Assembly (NCBI GenBank): GCA_002077045.2
Contig: KZ111150.1
Coordinates: 482,648-546,647 of the forward strand
Source: Rachicladosporium sp. CCFEE 5018
Lineage: Eukaryota; Ascomycota; Dothideomycetes; Cladosporiales; Cladosporiaceae
Reading direction: 5' to 3'
DNA: 64,000 nucleotides
Shown: positions 53,717 to 64,000 of the stretch, piece after piece
How the letters are laid out: the number at the start of each line of letters is the position of its first letter
How positions within the stretch are numbered: the stretch's first letter is position 1
The notes under the pieces: model-generated
The model's input: only the letters and a program-made list of their open reading frames with translations
The model's database searches: none
What the model was told of the DNA's origin: nothing
Position numbers and translations under genes: made by a program

Positions 53717-54586
53717 CTAGTTGCGCCATGGCATGTTCTGTGCGTCCACGACCACTTGCTCCCACAGTGCCAAAGCTGCGTTGTACGACTTTTCGGTCAG
53801 TCGACCGCAAAAAGCGATATCCTCATTGAAGCCGACGCGGATGCCGCCTGTCAGATGCAGTGTCGATGTAATCGAGAGATCTTTGACCCTCATTTTCACC
53901 TCCAGTGGTTTACGGATGCCTTCATTGAGAAAGTTTTTGTCCGTAGAATTGCGTAGGCAAACATACTCTTTCTTCAGATGACCAGGCTTGTGACTAAGGC
54001 CCCGATTGCCGAAGCTGTAAATCGGTAGGCAGTGTAACGCTTCCCCGTATATGTATAGCACAACCATCATCCTTCGCTTGGAGTATATCCCCCCGTAAAA
54101 TGGTGAAACAGTCAAATTTGGATCTGCTTGGCTGACATTCGGGTTTGTGTTAGGAGTGTGATATGGAAGGGATATAATCTGGCCGTGTTTATAATCCCTG
54201 CGCTGCCATCTCGATATCGTACAGATCGCAGTGTTGACTGGTTGCTGCACTGAAGTTCCGCTTGCTGCGCCACTTGCCACCGAAGGCAAACCATTATGGT
54301 TCATCGCAGACGGGGAGGGTGCTTGTGAAGGATTCCATGTTGCACTCGGTACAGTCGAAGTCGTAGGAACGGAGGTGTTGAGCTGCAAGTTTGTCATGCG
54401 CGAGGTAAGATGCGATGGCGTGCCGGCTTGAGACTGCGCAGCCGTTGATGGAGCCCGCGCAGCTGCATAACTATTCCTGAGAGCGGTACCGGCTCTCGAG
54501 CCGGTCAAGTGTCTCGGGATCGCTACTGCTGGCGACTGGGTGCCTGTATGGCCGCTTAATTTGTGGGTAGTCGGTGCCATAATCAA
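53717..54586 (-). CDS. Unknown-domain protein, tandem paralog 2
   Basis: 289 aa, single exon, 290 bp upstream of its paralog and on the same strand. A disordered N-terminal half is followed by the same domain: YKHGQIISLPYHTPN, GGIYSKRRMMVVLYIYGEAL, HCLPIYSFGNRGLSHKPGH, EYVCLRNSTD, NEGIRKPLEVKMRV, STLHLTGGIRVGF, CGRLTEKSYNAALALWEQVV. This copy looks closer to the consensus of the family than paralog 1 (KRRM and HLTG kept). Function unknown. Confidence 0.68.
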   Translation of the reverse strand: MIMAPTTHKLSGHTGTQSPAVAIPRHLTGSRAGTALRNSYAAARAPSTAAQSQAGTPSHLTSRMTNLQLNTSVPTTSTVPSATWNPSQAPSPSAMNHNGLPSVASGAASGTSVQQPVNTAICTISRWQRRDYKHGQIISLPYHTPNTNPNVSQADPNLTVSPFYGGIYSKRRMMVVLYIYGEALHCLPIYSFGNRGLSHKPGHLKKEYVCLRNSTDKNFLNEGIRKPLEVKMRVKDLSITSTLHLTGGIRVGFNEDIAFCGRLTEKSYNAALALWEQVVVDAQNMPWRN

Positions 54587-55117
54587 ATAAAGTTGCTAGA
54601 GTGATACTACTATTAGGATCGATGGCTGTCGTCAGCTTCGTCGCGCAGATGGTATTGGTGCACAACGCAGATTGACTCTCGACCAGGTGACAGCATGGCG
54701 CCGCTTCGAGATGGACCATTCTATGCGTGGAATTGAGCAGGTCACTACTTTGCTGCTTTGTCCATTGACTGATTCGGCAAGACTCGGTGTCCTAGCCTAA
54801 CATCAATGGGGAGAGTGCGATGTTCGGACAAAGCGTGAAGTCTTCGCAAATACAATTGCGGCGTCCGGAAGTTGAGCTCGCTTTGTTGTCACCAAGTGAA
54901 GCAATGTTTGTGTCATGCTGAGACAAAGCTTAGAATTCCCTCGATCACTTTCGGTGCACACAACGAACACAGTGAACAGGCTTAGCATCTTGAAGTGAGA
55001 AGGACGTAGTCAAGCCGACAGGAGAGGCATGCGCCGTGTGCCATTGACGAACTGAGCTTCTATCAGCAACGAGCTTTCCAACGACCAGATCTTGTTTGCT
55101 GCGCGACACCAGTCAAC
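54587..55117. other. Divergent intergenic region
   Basis: 531 bp between divergent genes; no coding sequence or motif recognised. Confidence 0.45.
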
Positions 55118-56872
55118 ATGATGAAGCGAAAGTTCTCCACATTCAGCAAAGGTGTGAAGAACTACCTCTTCGATACAAAGCGGCGTGCAAGCAAACAATT
55201 CAGGAAAGATTCTTTTCAGGTTCAACCAGCTGAAGCAGCCAAGACCGAGCTACCAGCCTCACCTACCGCGTTCGCCAAAAACCCGCAGGACAATATCGAC
55301 GGGAACACACGACCATTGGAAACATCGCAACACCCGAAAGAGCCAGAGGTCTCTCACCCTGTCGGAAATTTGCACCTCGTGACAAGCGTTGCAAGTGAAG
55401 GCGCATCGGGTCTTCCAAGTCCACGACTTCAAGAAGCATCAGCAGAAACTCTAAAACGGGCACTTACGCTAGACGAAGAACAAGCTATCAGAGAAGACAA
55501 CTACGCACACTTCTATGATGGCGAAGAGCCGGGAGACTACACCGCAGGTCCTGCGCGGCTAGTGCTCACGGTCGACGGAGTACAGGAGCTTTGCCCGGCA
55601 CTTCTCATAACGTACGAGTTATCGCAGCTGGTACAGAGGGCTGGAACAGTGGAAAGGGAGTTCCTGAAGGCCGAGTGCAAAGTCTTAGATGACAAGAAGG
55701 CTTTGAGAAGGCTGAAGAACGACGTGAGCGGTCAAATCCGGAAGTGCAAGTACCTCATACAGGGAGACGAGGAAGGTACTTCCGACGAGGAGCCGGCTCC
55801 CGATCCACCAGAGGATAGAGGTTCTTTTCAGCAGCAGATGCAAGTGCTGGAGCTTATGCTCAAAGATGTCGAATATCGCACGCAAGCAGTCAATGCAGGT
55901 ATAGAGACGCAGGCACAGATCTTGCGAGAAGTGCAGAAGGAGGTCAACGATCAGCTGGAAGAGGCTTTCGTGAACGCACAGTTGATTGCGCCAGCGGCAA
56001 CCCCAGAGGAGGCAGAGGTAGAGAGCCTGGATTTTGCCGGCGAGTACGATCGATTCCTGGGGCAGCTCCGTGCCGGCGACGATCCACTCATCGAGATCGA
56101 AGACGTCGCGCCTCTAGACACCAGCGTGGATTATTTGCGAGCAGAGCCACTCAGTGAAGAGGCACAAGTGGAACAAGACGTTGTGGACGAGTGGCATGCA
56201 ACCAAGCTAGCAATCGAGGAGGCCCGGCGAGATTACCAGATGAAGGCGGTGTTGCGGAAGGAAGCCTGGGACCTCGAGCTGCAGGATGTCCCCGAAGATG
56301 AGGACAATTTGAAAGCTTTCCGCATAGACTTCGATTTGCGTTGGCTGGAGCGTTATCGAGCGATCACTCGTGCCCTGATTGATGCAGAGGCGGCGGTACA
56401 TGTTGCTGCAGAGCGTGCGAAAGAGCGAAACATCGACCTGGCGGATGACGATCTCAGCTCAATGTTCGCCGAGGATGCTGGCGGGCCGTACGGCTACAAC
56501 TTAACCCAGGGCCACGACGGCGCATTTGCCAGGGGTCCGTCACACATGTTGCAGGACTGGGCCGATGCGCCAGTGCACTCTCGCAGCTCGGCAATCGCTG
56601 AGGCCGCCGCTGCCGCCGCTCAAGGCCTGCCGCCGCCGAATAGCTCGATGCCAAGCTCACCAACAACTTTGGGGCGATCCTCTGTGGATGGAGATTGGGA
56701 GGCTGAAGAAGTTGATGGCGACGACAGCTTCAGCGTGGCGGCTCATGGCAAGCGCAGGACGCGGATTGATCAGCATCGCAAGGTATGGGAGCGGTCTGGT
56801 GAGGACGCTGAGCCAGTCGCGCTCGGCTCAGTAACGGTTTATGACAAGCTGGTGCCGGGGAAGCAAGCATGA
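55118..56872 (+). CDS. Acidic coiled-coil protein of unknown function
   Basis: 584 aa, single exon. A basic N-terminus (MMKRKFSTFSKGVKNYLFDT) leads to a disordered linker. Helical, charged stretches run from about 175 to 310 (VEREFLKAECKVLDDKKALR, QMQVLELMLKDVEYRTQAVN) and from about 360 to 455 (VVDEWHATKLAIEEARRDYQ, RWLERYRAITRALIDAEAAV). The tail is Ala/Ser-rich and ends in VTVYDKLVPGKQA. There is no signal peptide, TM or catalytic motif. It may be a lineage-restricted scaffold protein. The start could be Met1 or Met2, which are adjacent. Confidence 0.7.
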   Translation: MMKRKFSTFSKGVKNYLFDTKRRASKQFRKDSFQVQPAEAAKTELPASPTAFAKNPQDNIDGNTRPLETSQHPKEPEVSHPVGNLHLVTSVASEGASGLPSPRLQEASAETLKRALTLDEEQAIREDNYAHFYDGEEPGDYTAGPARLVLTVDGVQELCPALLITYELSQLVQRAGTVEREFLKAECKVLDDKKALRRLKNDVSGQIRKCKYLIQGDEEGTSDEEPAPDPPEDRGSFQQQMQVLELMLKDVEYRTQAVNAGIETQAQILREVQKEVNDQLEEAFVNAQLIAPAATPEEAEVESLDFAGEYDRFLGQLRAGDDPLIEIEDVAPLDTSVDYLRAEPLSEEAQVEQDVVDEWHATKLAIEEARRDYQMKAVLRKEAWDLELQDVPEDEDNLKAFRIDFDLRWLERYRAITRALIDAEAAVHVAAERAKERNIDLADDDLSSMFAEDAGGPYGYNLTQGHDGAFARGPSHMLQDWADAPVHSRSSAIAEAAAAAAQGLPPPNSSMPSSPTTLGRSSVDGDWEAEEVDGDDSFSVAAHGKRRTRIDQHRKVWERSGEDAEPVALGSVTVYDKLVPGKQA

Positions 56873-57446
56873 AGTTGGAATGCCATGCTTCAACTGCTTT
56901 CCCAAAGCAATTAGTCAGCCGATACTTGGCAACGGCGTGGTCCAATCTCATTCCAAGTCTGTCTCTCTCTGCGAATCTCCCTACGTGCAAGCGGCTGGTC
57001 GGTAGTTAACGTTCATCTATCAAGGTAGATGTCAACGCATTACACTATCTCCTCCAGCTGTCCAAATGGTCGAGGTGAAAATGCTCTTGTGCATCCCCGC
57101 ACCGTTGGACCCACTCCCGAGGGCCAGTGAACCCCGATATGGTGAACGGCTATTCGGGGCATATGTCTTCCATCGACACAACGGTCATCTTCGTCGATCT
57201 CGGCATAGCGAAAGCGATAGGGAGATAAGTCGGTCTCGTATATTCTCGTCAATGGTAGGGCGTCGCCATAATTGTAGTCTGACGTGAACCTCGACAGCGC
57301 TCGCAACTGTCGGATATATCAGCGTTGAGACGTCAGATTTATATTCTTGATCGCTATACTGGATCGTCTCTTTACGGCTCGACACCGTAGCACAGTCCAG
57401 CTGGGTTGAAGATACCCAAGGAACTTTTGCACAAGCGAACGCAAAC
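56873..57446. other. Intergenic, promoter of the ThDP enzyme gene
   Basis: 574 bp; nothing supported. Overlapping minus-strand frames are out of keeping with any family. Confidence 0.45.
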
Positions 57447-59377
57447 ATGTCTGGTACATCGGAGCAGACCAACGGCACCAATGGCCACACTGAGACGATG
57501 CCTCTGGGCCGCTACTTATGGACAAGAATCAAGCACATAGGTATCAGCCGAGTCTTTGGAGTTCCGGGAGACTTCAATCTCACACTACTGGACCATGTCT
57601 ATGACGTTGATGGCCTAGAGTGGGTTGGCAACACGAACGAGCTCAACGCAGCATACGCTGCTGATGGCTACTCTCGAGTAAAGCATGGCGCTGGTTGTCT
57701 GGTCACCACACATGGCGTTGGCGAGCTCTCCGCCCTCAACGCCATCGCCGGCTCGATGACGGAGCAAGTCAAAGTGATTCACGTTGTCGGGCAGACGTCA
57801 CGACGAATGCAGGAGAACAAGATGATGATCCACCACTCCATCGGCTTTGAGCCCGACCATCAAATGTTCAACAAAGCGTCAACAGCCTTTCGTGTGGCCG
57901 CGGCAGAACTGCAGAGCGAAAAGGGTGCAGCAGAAGAAATCGATAGAGTAAGTATGCAACTCAGTGCGCTGTTGATTGCAGAATCTGATTAATCAAGGTT
58001 TTGCGAGAGTGCTTCGTGAAGTCTGGCCCAGTCTATATCTTTGTCCCGATAGATCTGGTCGATCTTCCCGTGTCATCAGTGGCGCTAAAGACACCACTGG
58101 ACCTATCACCTCCGCGGGACAAGAAAGCAGTCGAGGCTGCTGCTGAAGCGACACTGGAAGCGATCTACGCCTCGCAGAATCCAGCTTTCCTTGTAGACTG
58201 CCTGGTAGATCGCCATGACTCCATCAATGAGCTTAAGACGTTGCTCGACAAAGTGCCTTTTCCGATCTATTCCACGAACATGAGCAAGGGGCTCATTGAT
58301 GAATCGCACCCGAACTACGTAGGACTATCGAATGGCATACCCTCACGAATTGGGGTTTCCGCAAGCATCAAAGCTTCAGACCTTGTGATTAACTTTGGTC
58401 TTCTACCATCTGACACGAACAGCGGTGGCTTCGTAAGTCGAGATCACGGAGAATCGTCCCTGTAGGCCACAAAAAGCTGACAACTGCAGACTCGCAACAT
58501 TCCTCGCGATCGGTCTATTGACCTCAATCCTCACACAGTCAACATCAAAGGTGACAAAATCTTCTCTGACACGCCACTGAAAGCCATTATCCAATCAATC
58601 ATCGACAAGGTCGACAAATCTCGACTACCATCGGTCAAGAAGCTGAGCCTGCCAGAGCGCCCGCTTGAAGACGATCACGACGCAACTCACATCACTCAAT
58701 CATGGATCTGGCACCAGCTTGCATCATTCCTAGAACCTCACGATGTTGTACTCGGCGAGACTGGCACGGCAGCCTTCGGTATGCCAGACGCAACGTATCC
58801 CGACTCCACCCAATGGCACACTCAGACATACTACGGTAGTATCGGATACGCCACACCGGCTGCCTTCGGTGCAGATGTCGCTCTTGCAGAGATGGCAGCA
58901 GCTTCGTCACGTCCACGAGGCCGCACAGTGCTAGTCACCGGTGATGGGAGTCTTATGCTCACCGTGCAAGAGATCGGCAACATGGTGAAGCAGAAGGCCT
59001 CGCCTGTCATCTTCCTCATCAACAACGCAGGGTATACCATCGAGCGTGTCATCCATGGCGCGAAGCAGAGCTACAACGACATCGTACCTTTCGATTACTC
59101 AAAGATGCTTCCCTTCTTCAACATGCCGGATGAGCAGGCGAAGGCAAGCTTCCACCGGGCAGAGACGAAGAAGGAACTGGAGGAAATCCTCAAGCTCGAT
59201 CGAGTGAAGAAGCCGGACGGTGGTCCACAGATCGTGGAGATCATAATGGATGCCATGGACGTCCCGTGGCGATTAGCGACGCAGATTGCTACCCGCGGAC
59301 CCGAAGCTGTCAAGGAGATGAAAGAGGCTGGCTTCAAGGTGAGGGAGATGGAGCATGGTGCTGGATTCTGGTCATGA
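57447..59377 (+). CDS. Pyruvate decarboxylase-type ThDP enzyme
   Basis: 607 aa from exons 57447-57947, 57998-58432 and 58490-59377 (introns 50 and 57 bp). The enzyme removes CO2 from pyruvate (or an aromatic 2-oxo acid) to give an aldehyde, in the cytosol. Visible active-site features: FGVPGDFNL; catalytic Glu65 in NELNAAYAADGYSR; the His129-His130 pair; the ThDP/Mg motif GDGS (463-466) to NN (490-491); GYTIE with Glu497. Family members are about 560-600 aa. Whether the substrate is pyruvate or indolepyruvate cannot be settled from sequence alone. Both introns fall in phase 0. Confidence 0.9.
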
Positions 59378-59723
59378 GAAATCCCAAGTGAGGGTGGGTA
59401 TACCGCATTTCTCTTACAGTGTCGTATTGACCATATAATGCAGATTGTGAACATGAGCAGTGTTTCATATTTATATTATGGTGTCCGTGCGTCCAGCACG
59501 AAGGATGCGATCTATGTTTAGGCGAACACGAGGATGTCGATCTTGCAATCATGTTGCTTTGGCAGCAGGAGTTGTATCCAGTCTTAATTCTTACGCCATC
59601 AGCGATCTGCGTAGACTAATAACAATGCATTAAGTGACCTCGCATCTAAGGGCCCTTCGCCAAAGCCTTTGTACCAGCATCGAACGCGAAACGCCACTCC
59701 ACAGTTGTTCAGCCGCACTAAGA
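59378..59723. other. Intergenic
   Basis: 346 bp, terminator of the ThDP gene and promoter of the first GPI-anchored protein. Nothing else seen. Confidence 0.45.
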
Positions 59724-60515
59724 ATGCGTTTACTTGGCATAGTCCGACTGTTGCTGCTCGGTGGATTGGGTGTTGTCGCTGCGACGCCAGGTATGTCTAA
59801 AGAAATGCACTCCGGGAGATAGTCGCGCTGACGGTGTACAGACGCATCTACGTCAACGCAACCTTCACCGTCTGGGCCTTATGACAACGTCACCACCCCG
59901 AATACCACAGTCCAGCCGACGTACTTCTCCCCAGTAACGCAAATCACACAGTCTGATCTCGATGTCCCGGGTGCTGGACCGTCGACATCGACCGCAACAA
60001 CGACTATCGTTGCATCAGCGCAAACCAAAATCACGCAGACAGGGCTGACTAGCGAGGCTTCGTCGGCCGTGACCAAGGCCACGCAGACTGAATTGGTAAC
60101 CGGCCTGACTGAGTCCGCGGCGACTAAGGCTACGCAGACAGAACTTGCGCCAGGCGTGACTGTGTTGCCGGCACAGCAGTCGCAGCAGGACCTGGGCGGC
60201 GCGGGTCCGCCCGAGGGTGTTGCTGGCGCAAGTGCAGGGCCAGGTTCCGGACCTACTGATTCGCCGTCAGCAGCGCCTGTCATCGTACAGACGAGCGCGG
60301 GTGTCACAACGACAATTGTGCAAGCTGGCGGCGATGCGGGACCTACGGGCAGCGGTGGCTCTGAATCACCAGGCACCACAGCAGGATCTGGAGGCGCATC
60401 AGTCTCTGGCACCACGAGTGCATCGCCTCAGCAGCAGACCGCGAATATAGCTCCCGAAATTGTGGTGCCCGGAGCTGCTCTGGGTGCTGTCGGCTTTCTA
60501 GCGATGCTGCTGTAG
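59724..60515 (+). CDS. GPI-anchored Ser/Thr-rich cell-wall protein, tandem paralog 1
   Basis: 246 aa from exons 59724-59790 and 59842-60515 (51 bp intron, phase 1). Signal peptide MRLLGIVRLLLLGGLGVVAA. Then come a short PYDNVTT stretch and three imperfect repeats of TKxTQTxL (QTKITQTGL, VTKATQTEL, ATKATQTEL). A Gly/Ser/Thr-rich stalk follows, then a hydrophobic C-terminus (GAALGAVGFLAMLL) that reads as a GPI-attachment signal. It would sit in the plasma membrane or wall outside the cell. No catalytic domain. Confidence 0.78.
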
Positions 60516-60812
60516 ACTTATGTACTATACAAATCGTGGATGAGACCATCACGTACTTGTGGTTGATGAAGTAGAGGCCTGCACGGGTATGGTGAGCATC
60601 TATTTGTGGGTCATAGTACGGTCCATCAGCTACCGAATACGAGGTGGGCGATCGCAGCAGCCTACACCTCAAGCGACGCCGCATTTCCTTACACATGTTG
60701 GTGCTGAATATTGCTTGGAAATATCATCGTGCGACCTGCAGTCCGCCTAGCTCGTTGCAATTGAATTGCATAACGCAACGACCTCTGCCGTCCTTCGGGT
60801 CCGTAATCCGGA

Positions 60813-61736
60813 ATGCTCGCAACCAAGACGCTTGTACTGGCTGTGTGCTTAGGGTCAGGAGTTGTCTCTGCAATACCAGGTGAGTGGCCTTGAACTTGGG
60901 TTCGAAAGTGACATTGGGTTGACATCGCCTACACAGACCGCAGCTCGCATTACGGGCTATACAGCAACGCCACAATGACCACTTCATCTTCGACCTCATC
61001 CCAGAACATCACAGCCTACCCTTCTCCAGTCACGCAAATATCTCAGCCCACTCTTGAGCTACCTAGCACTACCTCCGGCGGCAGAACTACGACATCCATA
61101 GCTTTCGTCCGCACTGAGCGATCCCGGACTGCGCTCGAAACGCCAGAAGGCAGTGCCAACGACCAGCCCGTGACTGAGTCGCCGCGCTTAGAGACTAGTC
61201 GGACGGATCTTGGTTCGCCCGCCCCCACCATCACTCCCTCAGCGATAATCAAGACCACGCAGGCGGAGCTGATGCCAGCCGTAACCGCATCGCCGCAGCA
61301 GCAGCCTGCACCCGCACCTCAAGGGTTGGGAGGGGTGATCGCTTCGATACTGGGAGTTGGCGCTACGGTCAGCGCGGTCGACGCTATCAATGGGGCTGGA
61401 TCGTCGCCCGAGGGATCTGAGGGAGGCAGACCTGGTGACAGGCCTGATGCGAACGGGGTCTCGGGCGCTGTTGTGACTGGATCGCAGTCAGCAGCAGCGG
61501 CGATCCTCCAGACCGGCGGCTCTGTGACCACGATTGCCCGCCAATCTGGAGTAAGTGCGAGCGTTCCGACAGAAGGTGGCTCTGAGCCAGCAGGCACCAA
61601 TGGTGGATCCGGTAGTGCGTTAGTCTCAGCTACCACCAGTGCACTCCCAGAGCAGCAAACAACCAATTCAGCCGCTGGCATCGTGTTGCCTGGCGCCGGG
61701 TTAGGGGCTGTTGGGTTATTAGCAGTGATGTTGTAG
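60813..61736 (+). CDS. GPI-anchored Ser/Thr-rich cell-wall protein, tandem paralog 2
   Basis: 288 aa from exons 60813-60879 and 60937-61736 (57 bp intron). Signal peptide MLATKTLVLAVCLGSGVVSA. The intron sits at the same place and phase as in paralog 1 (67 bp first exon, split after CCA G). Shared elements are the SPVTQI motif, an IIKTTQAEL repeat unit, the long Gly/Ser stalk and a C-terminus GAGLGAVGLLAVML almost identical to paralog 1. A tandem duplicate that has since grown a longer stalk. Confidence 0.78.
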
Positions 61737-62231
61737 ACCAAATGAGATGTAGTAATAGTTCAACAATCGGTGTCCTGGCTCATGGATAATCTCTTGAAAA
61801 GGCACAGAGTGCTCAGATCAGTCTGTTGGTGATTTAGTCTACAGCTTACATGTCAATGACATTTGCTACCTGCAGACCGTCGCCACCAATCCAGTCATAT
61901 GCTATTGTAATAAATCAAAACTCCAATGCCTATGTTGCCGGTACTCAACGCTCGAACCACACATGCCAGCTTCAACCTCGCAGCCCCTTCAGTCTGCTCA
62001 TCGGTACTGGCATGAGTCTGCGGAGCACTCGGCATGCCTGATAGATTGTGTCACATGCCGCTTCGTCATATATTCTGTCATCTCTTATTTCATTGCATCC
62101 CCTTCATTTCCACGACCAACGCGGATAGATCGCCAATATTTCCGAATCTGTCGTGACAGCCGGATGTCATTCACGCATCGTGAATTCGCGTCTGATCCTT
62201 CTGCGCTGGGTCCAGTTGTGATCCAACATCC
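61737..62231. other. Intergenic, end of contig 4
   Basis: 495 bp up to the N run; no gene seen. The contig ends within noncoding sequence, unrelated to what follows the gap. Confidence 0.45.
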
Positions 62232-62331
62232 NNNNNNNNNNNNNNNNNNNNNNNNNNNNNNNNNNNNNNNNNNNNNNNNNNNNNNNNNNNNNNNNNNNNN
62301 NNNNNNNNNNNNNNNNNNNNNNNNNNNNNNN
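62232..62331. other. Assembly gap, 100 N
   Basis: Exactly 100 N. The right flank belongs with 19447, not with the left flank. Confidence 0.97.
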
Positions 62332-63391
62332 TTGAGCGTGGAGACGTAGCTGTGCCTCGCTGGCTGGATCGCGGGACCAGAGAGCTCGACGTTGGCGGTA
62401 TCGACATGCGAAGTATCGACGGCTTGCGAGGCCACATGCGCGTGCTTCTCATGCAACGCCTCGTCGCTCGCCACACTGCTGGGAGGCGACATCCTGACCT
62501 TGCGCTTATACATCGTCTCCGGGACCAAAAAGAACGTCGCAATAAACAACGCCATCGCAAACGCAAAATGCACGTAAAAGAAAAGCTTATGGTTATGCGG
62601 CGCAGCATTCAACATATACCCAGCTGGCAGCGCGCCGATACCGCCTAGGCATAAGGCGACGGTGTAGTAGCTGATGCGCTTGCCGCGCTCGTGCAGGAAG
62701 TAAATGTCGTTCACGCATTGCACGGGCAGGGCTTCGCAGACGGAGCTGCCCAGGGCGACGATGATGCGGCACGCGAGGAAGCTGTTGTAGTCGTTCGCTA
62801 CGGCGCAGCCGAGGGTGCCGAAGGCGTAGAGGAGTTGGGAGAAGAGCATTGTGGGGCGGCGGCCGAATTTCATGTACATCGGGATGAGCAGGATTGTGCC
62901 TGTTCTCGCGTCAGTCGAGGAATCGTGTATGAGGTCATCGATGTGTACTGACCCAGACCGAAGCACAAGTTCGGATACGACGACGTCTGTGAGGCGATCG
63001 GGAAGGAGACGCGGAAGGTGGCGGCGTAGAGCGGGATGTAGACTGAGCTGCCGATGATGTTGCAGTTGGCGAGGAAGCTGTAGATGCTGCAGATGACGAG
63101 AATCGAGTCTTTCTTCCATCGTGGCCACTATGAAATTGTCAGTACGAGTGAAGAGCGCACGCAGAAGGAGTGAGCATACTTGTAGCGGATCATTAGGGTC
63201 GTCGGCGGGCACTGGGAACAGTGCTTGTCCATATGCGCTATCGTCGCCATCGACGACTTTGCAGTCGACAGTGCCGGGAACATCTTCGTGCGCGTGGCTG
63301 TCGTGTAACAAGGTCAGCTATTGGTCGGTCTATGAAGTCGAAGAGCTGCGCACCTATGCACCAGATGACGACCGGCCTTGTGGTCTGCCAT
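62332..63391 (-). pseudogene. MFS transporter, copy A: 5' part
   Basis: Holds the start of the gene whose 3' part is at 18034-19447. Exon 1 63354-63391 (MADHKAGRHLVHS), exon 2 63180-63297, exon 3 62953-63127, exon 4 62899 down through 62332, where it duplicates 18900-19447. Introns are 52-56 bp. Exon lengths 38, 118 and 175 equal those of copy B. With the overlap removed, the 5' part is intact; only the downstream single-base deletion in exon 5 (at about 18664) breaks the protein, so this part alone shows no lesion. Confidence 0.82.
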
Positions 63392-64000
63392 GATGGAAAT
63401 TGTATCTCGATCTGGAGACTCGATGGAACCTTGACTTTGTAAACCTTGACCCACTCCAAAGACTAGTAAAGTGAAGAATCTGGGGTCGATTCCTTCTCCG
63501 CAGATACAACGCAGCAGAAAGAAGCGACGACCGAGAATCACAGAAAGTGAAGACCTAACAATTGCCAATTCCCTTCCAAAGCTCCAGCCAACACTTGCAA
63601 TGCGACCACCGGGGCAAAGACCACCCTTCACTTCTGCCGGCATGAATGCATAATCACCACTGCACCTCCCACCAACACACGCATCTCGTGGCGCAAGCTT
63701 CCCTGCAGGGACAGCCGGCAGTACCACCACTCATTGGCCCGGCTGATGTGGGAGTGCAGCGCGAGGCGTTTGAACGGCGCCGGCACGAAGTAGCCATCTT
63801 CCAGATTGCTCCCAAGGGCGTCAGTGCGCTTGTGTGGGAGTTGCGATGGGGGACGGCAATCAGCATAGGTGTGTGTGTTTGATTCCGGAGATGAAACGTG
63901 CGAACGGGGAGGGGATCGCTCATAGCGCTGCCCCAGCTTTCCCCAGGCGTGACGCGCTTGGGTTTGGTGTGCGGCAGACGTGCGGTAGATGCTAGTCATG
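63392..64000. other. Region upstream of the copy A MFS gene
   Basis: Counterpart of 45174-45800. No supported gene; conserved patch at 63690-63840 as noted in copy B. The window ends here. Confidence 0.45.

Noticed and set aside
57447..59377. Acetolactate synthase as alternative identity
   Set aside because: HH pair, NELNAAYAADGY and GYTIE are of pyruvate decarboxylase type, and no transit peptide is visible.
1..64000. tRNA, rRNA, CRISPR, transposase or integrase genes
   Set aside because: I scanned for B-box-like motifs, regular spaced repeats and transposase-like frames and saw none; eukaryotic gene structure makes CRISPR irrelevant here.

Overview
This window is filamentous-ascomycete nuclear DNA. 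The genes are compact, their introns are short (mostly 49-75 bp, GT-AG), and the gene set is fungal: LMBR1 family, DOMON-cytochrome b561, dynactin p62, Stm1, a PXB/DUF3818 protein and GPI-anchored Ser/Thr-rich proteins. Two diverged collinear copies of one segment are present. That is what a recently duplicated or hybrid black yeast would give (Hortaea werneckii or another member of the Teratosphaeriaceae is my best guess, by inference only).

Layout. The window is a scaffold of five contigs separated by four runs of exactly 100 N (5780-5879, 19448-19547, 44062-44161, 62232-62331). Copy A runs 1-5779, 5880-19447 and then 62332-64000. Its gene order is GH13 alpha-glucosidase pseudogene, glyoxalase-like protein, NoxR-like TPR protein, ankyrin protein, SF3b5 (-), Nse3/MAGE (+), two-TM coiled-coil protein (-), LMBR1 protein (+), MFS transporter (-). 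Copy B is 25002-45800 and carries the same genes in the same order and orientation. The first 5.5 kb of A is identical to 25002-30501; after that the copies differ in a patchy way.

The contig ends carry exact duplicates that were never merged: 5404-5779 = 5880-6255, 43563-44061 = 44162-44660, and 18900-19447 = 62332-62879. The last pair shows that the contig ending at 19447 really continues at 62332. Everything between (19548-62231) is probably a second homeologous path placed inside the scaffold gap, and the copy A MFS gene is cut in two by this.

Single-copy genes. Left of copy B (19548-25001) are an Stm1-like RGG ribosome-binding protein, a secreted/membrane DOMON-b561 protein and a small hydrophilic protein. 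Right of copy B (45800-62231) are a DUF1772 membrane protein, an RFC1-type BRCT protein, dynactin p62, a PXB/DUF3818 protein, two tandem paralogs with a shared unknown domain, a coiled-coil protein, a pyruvate decarboxylase-type ThDP enzyme and two tandem GPI-anchored proteins. These are ordinary housekeeping and surface functions; I see no operon-like or metabolic cluster linking them, and no CRISPR, transposase, rRNA or tRNA. The most informative content is the duplication itself and its mis-scaffolding.
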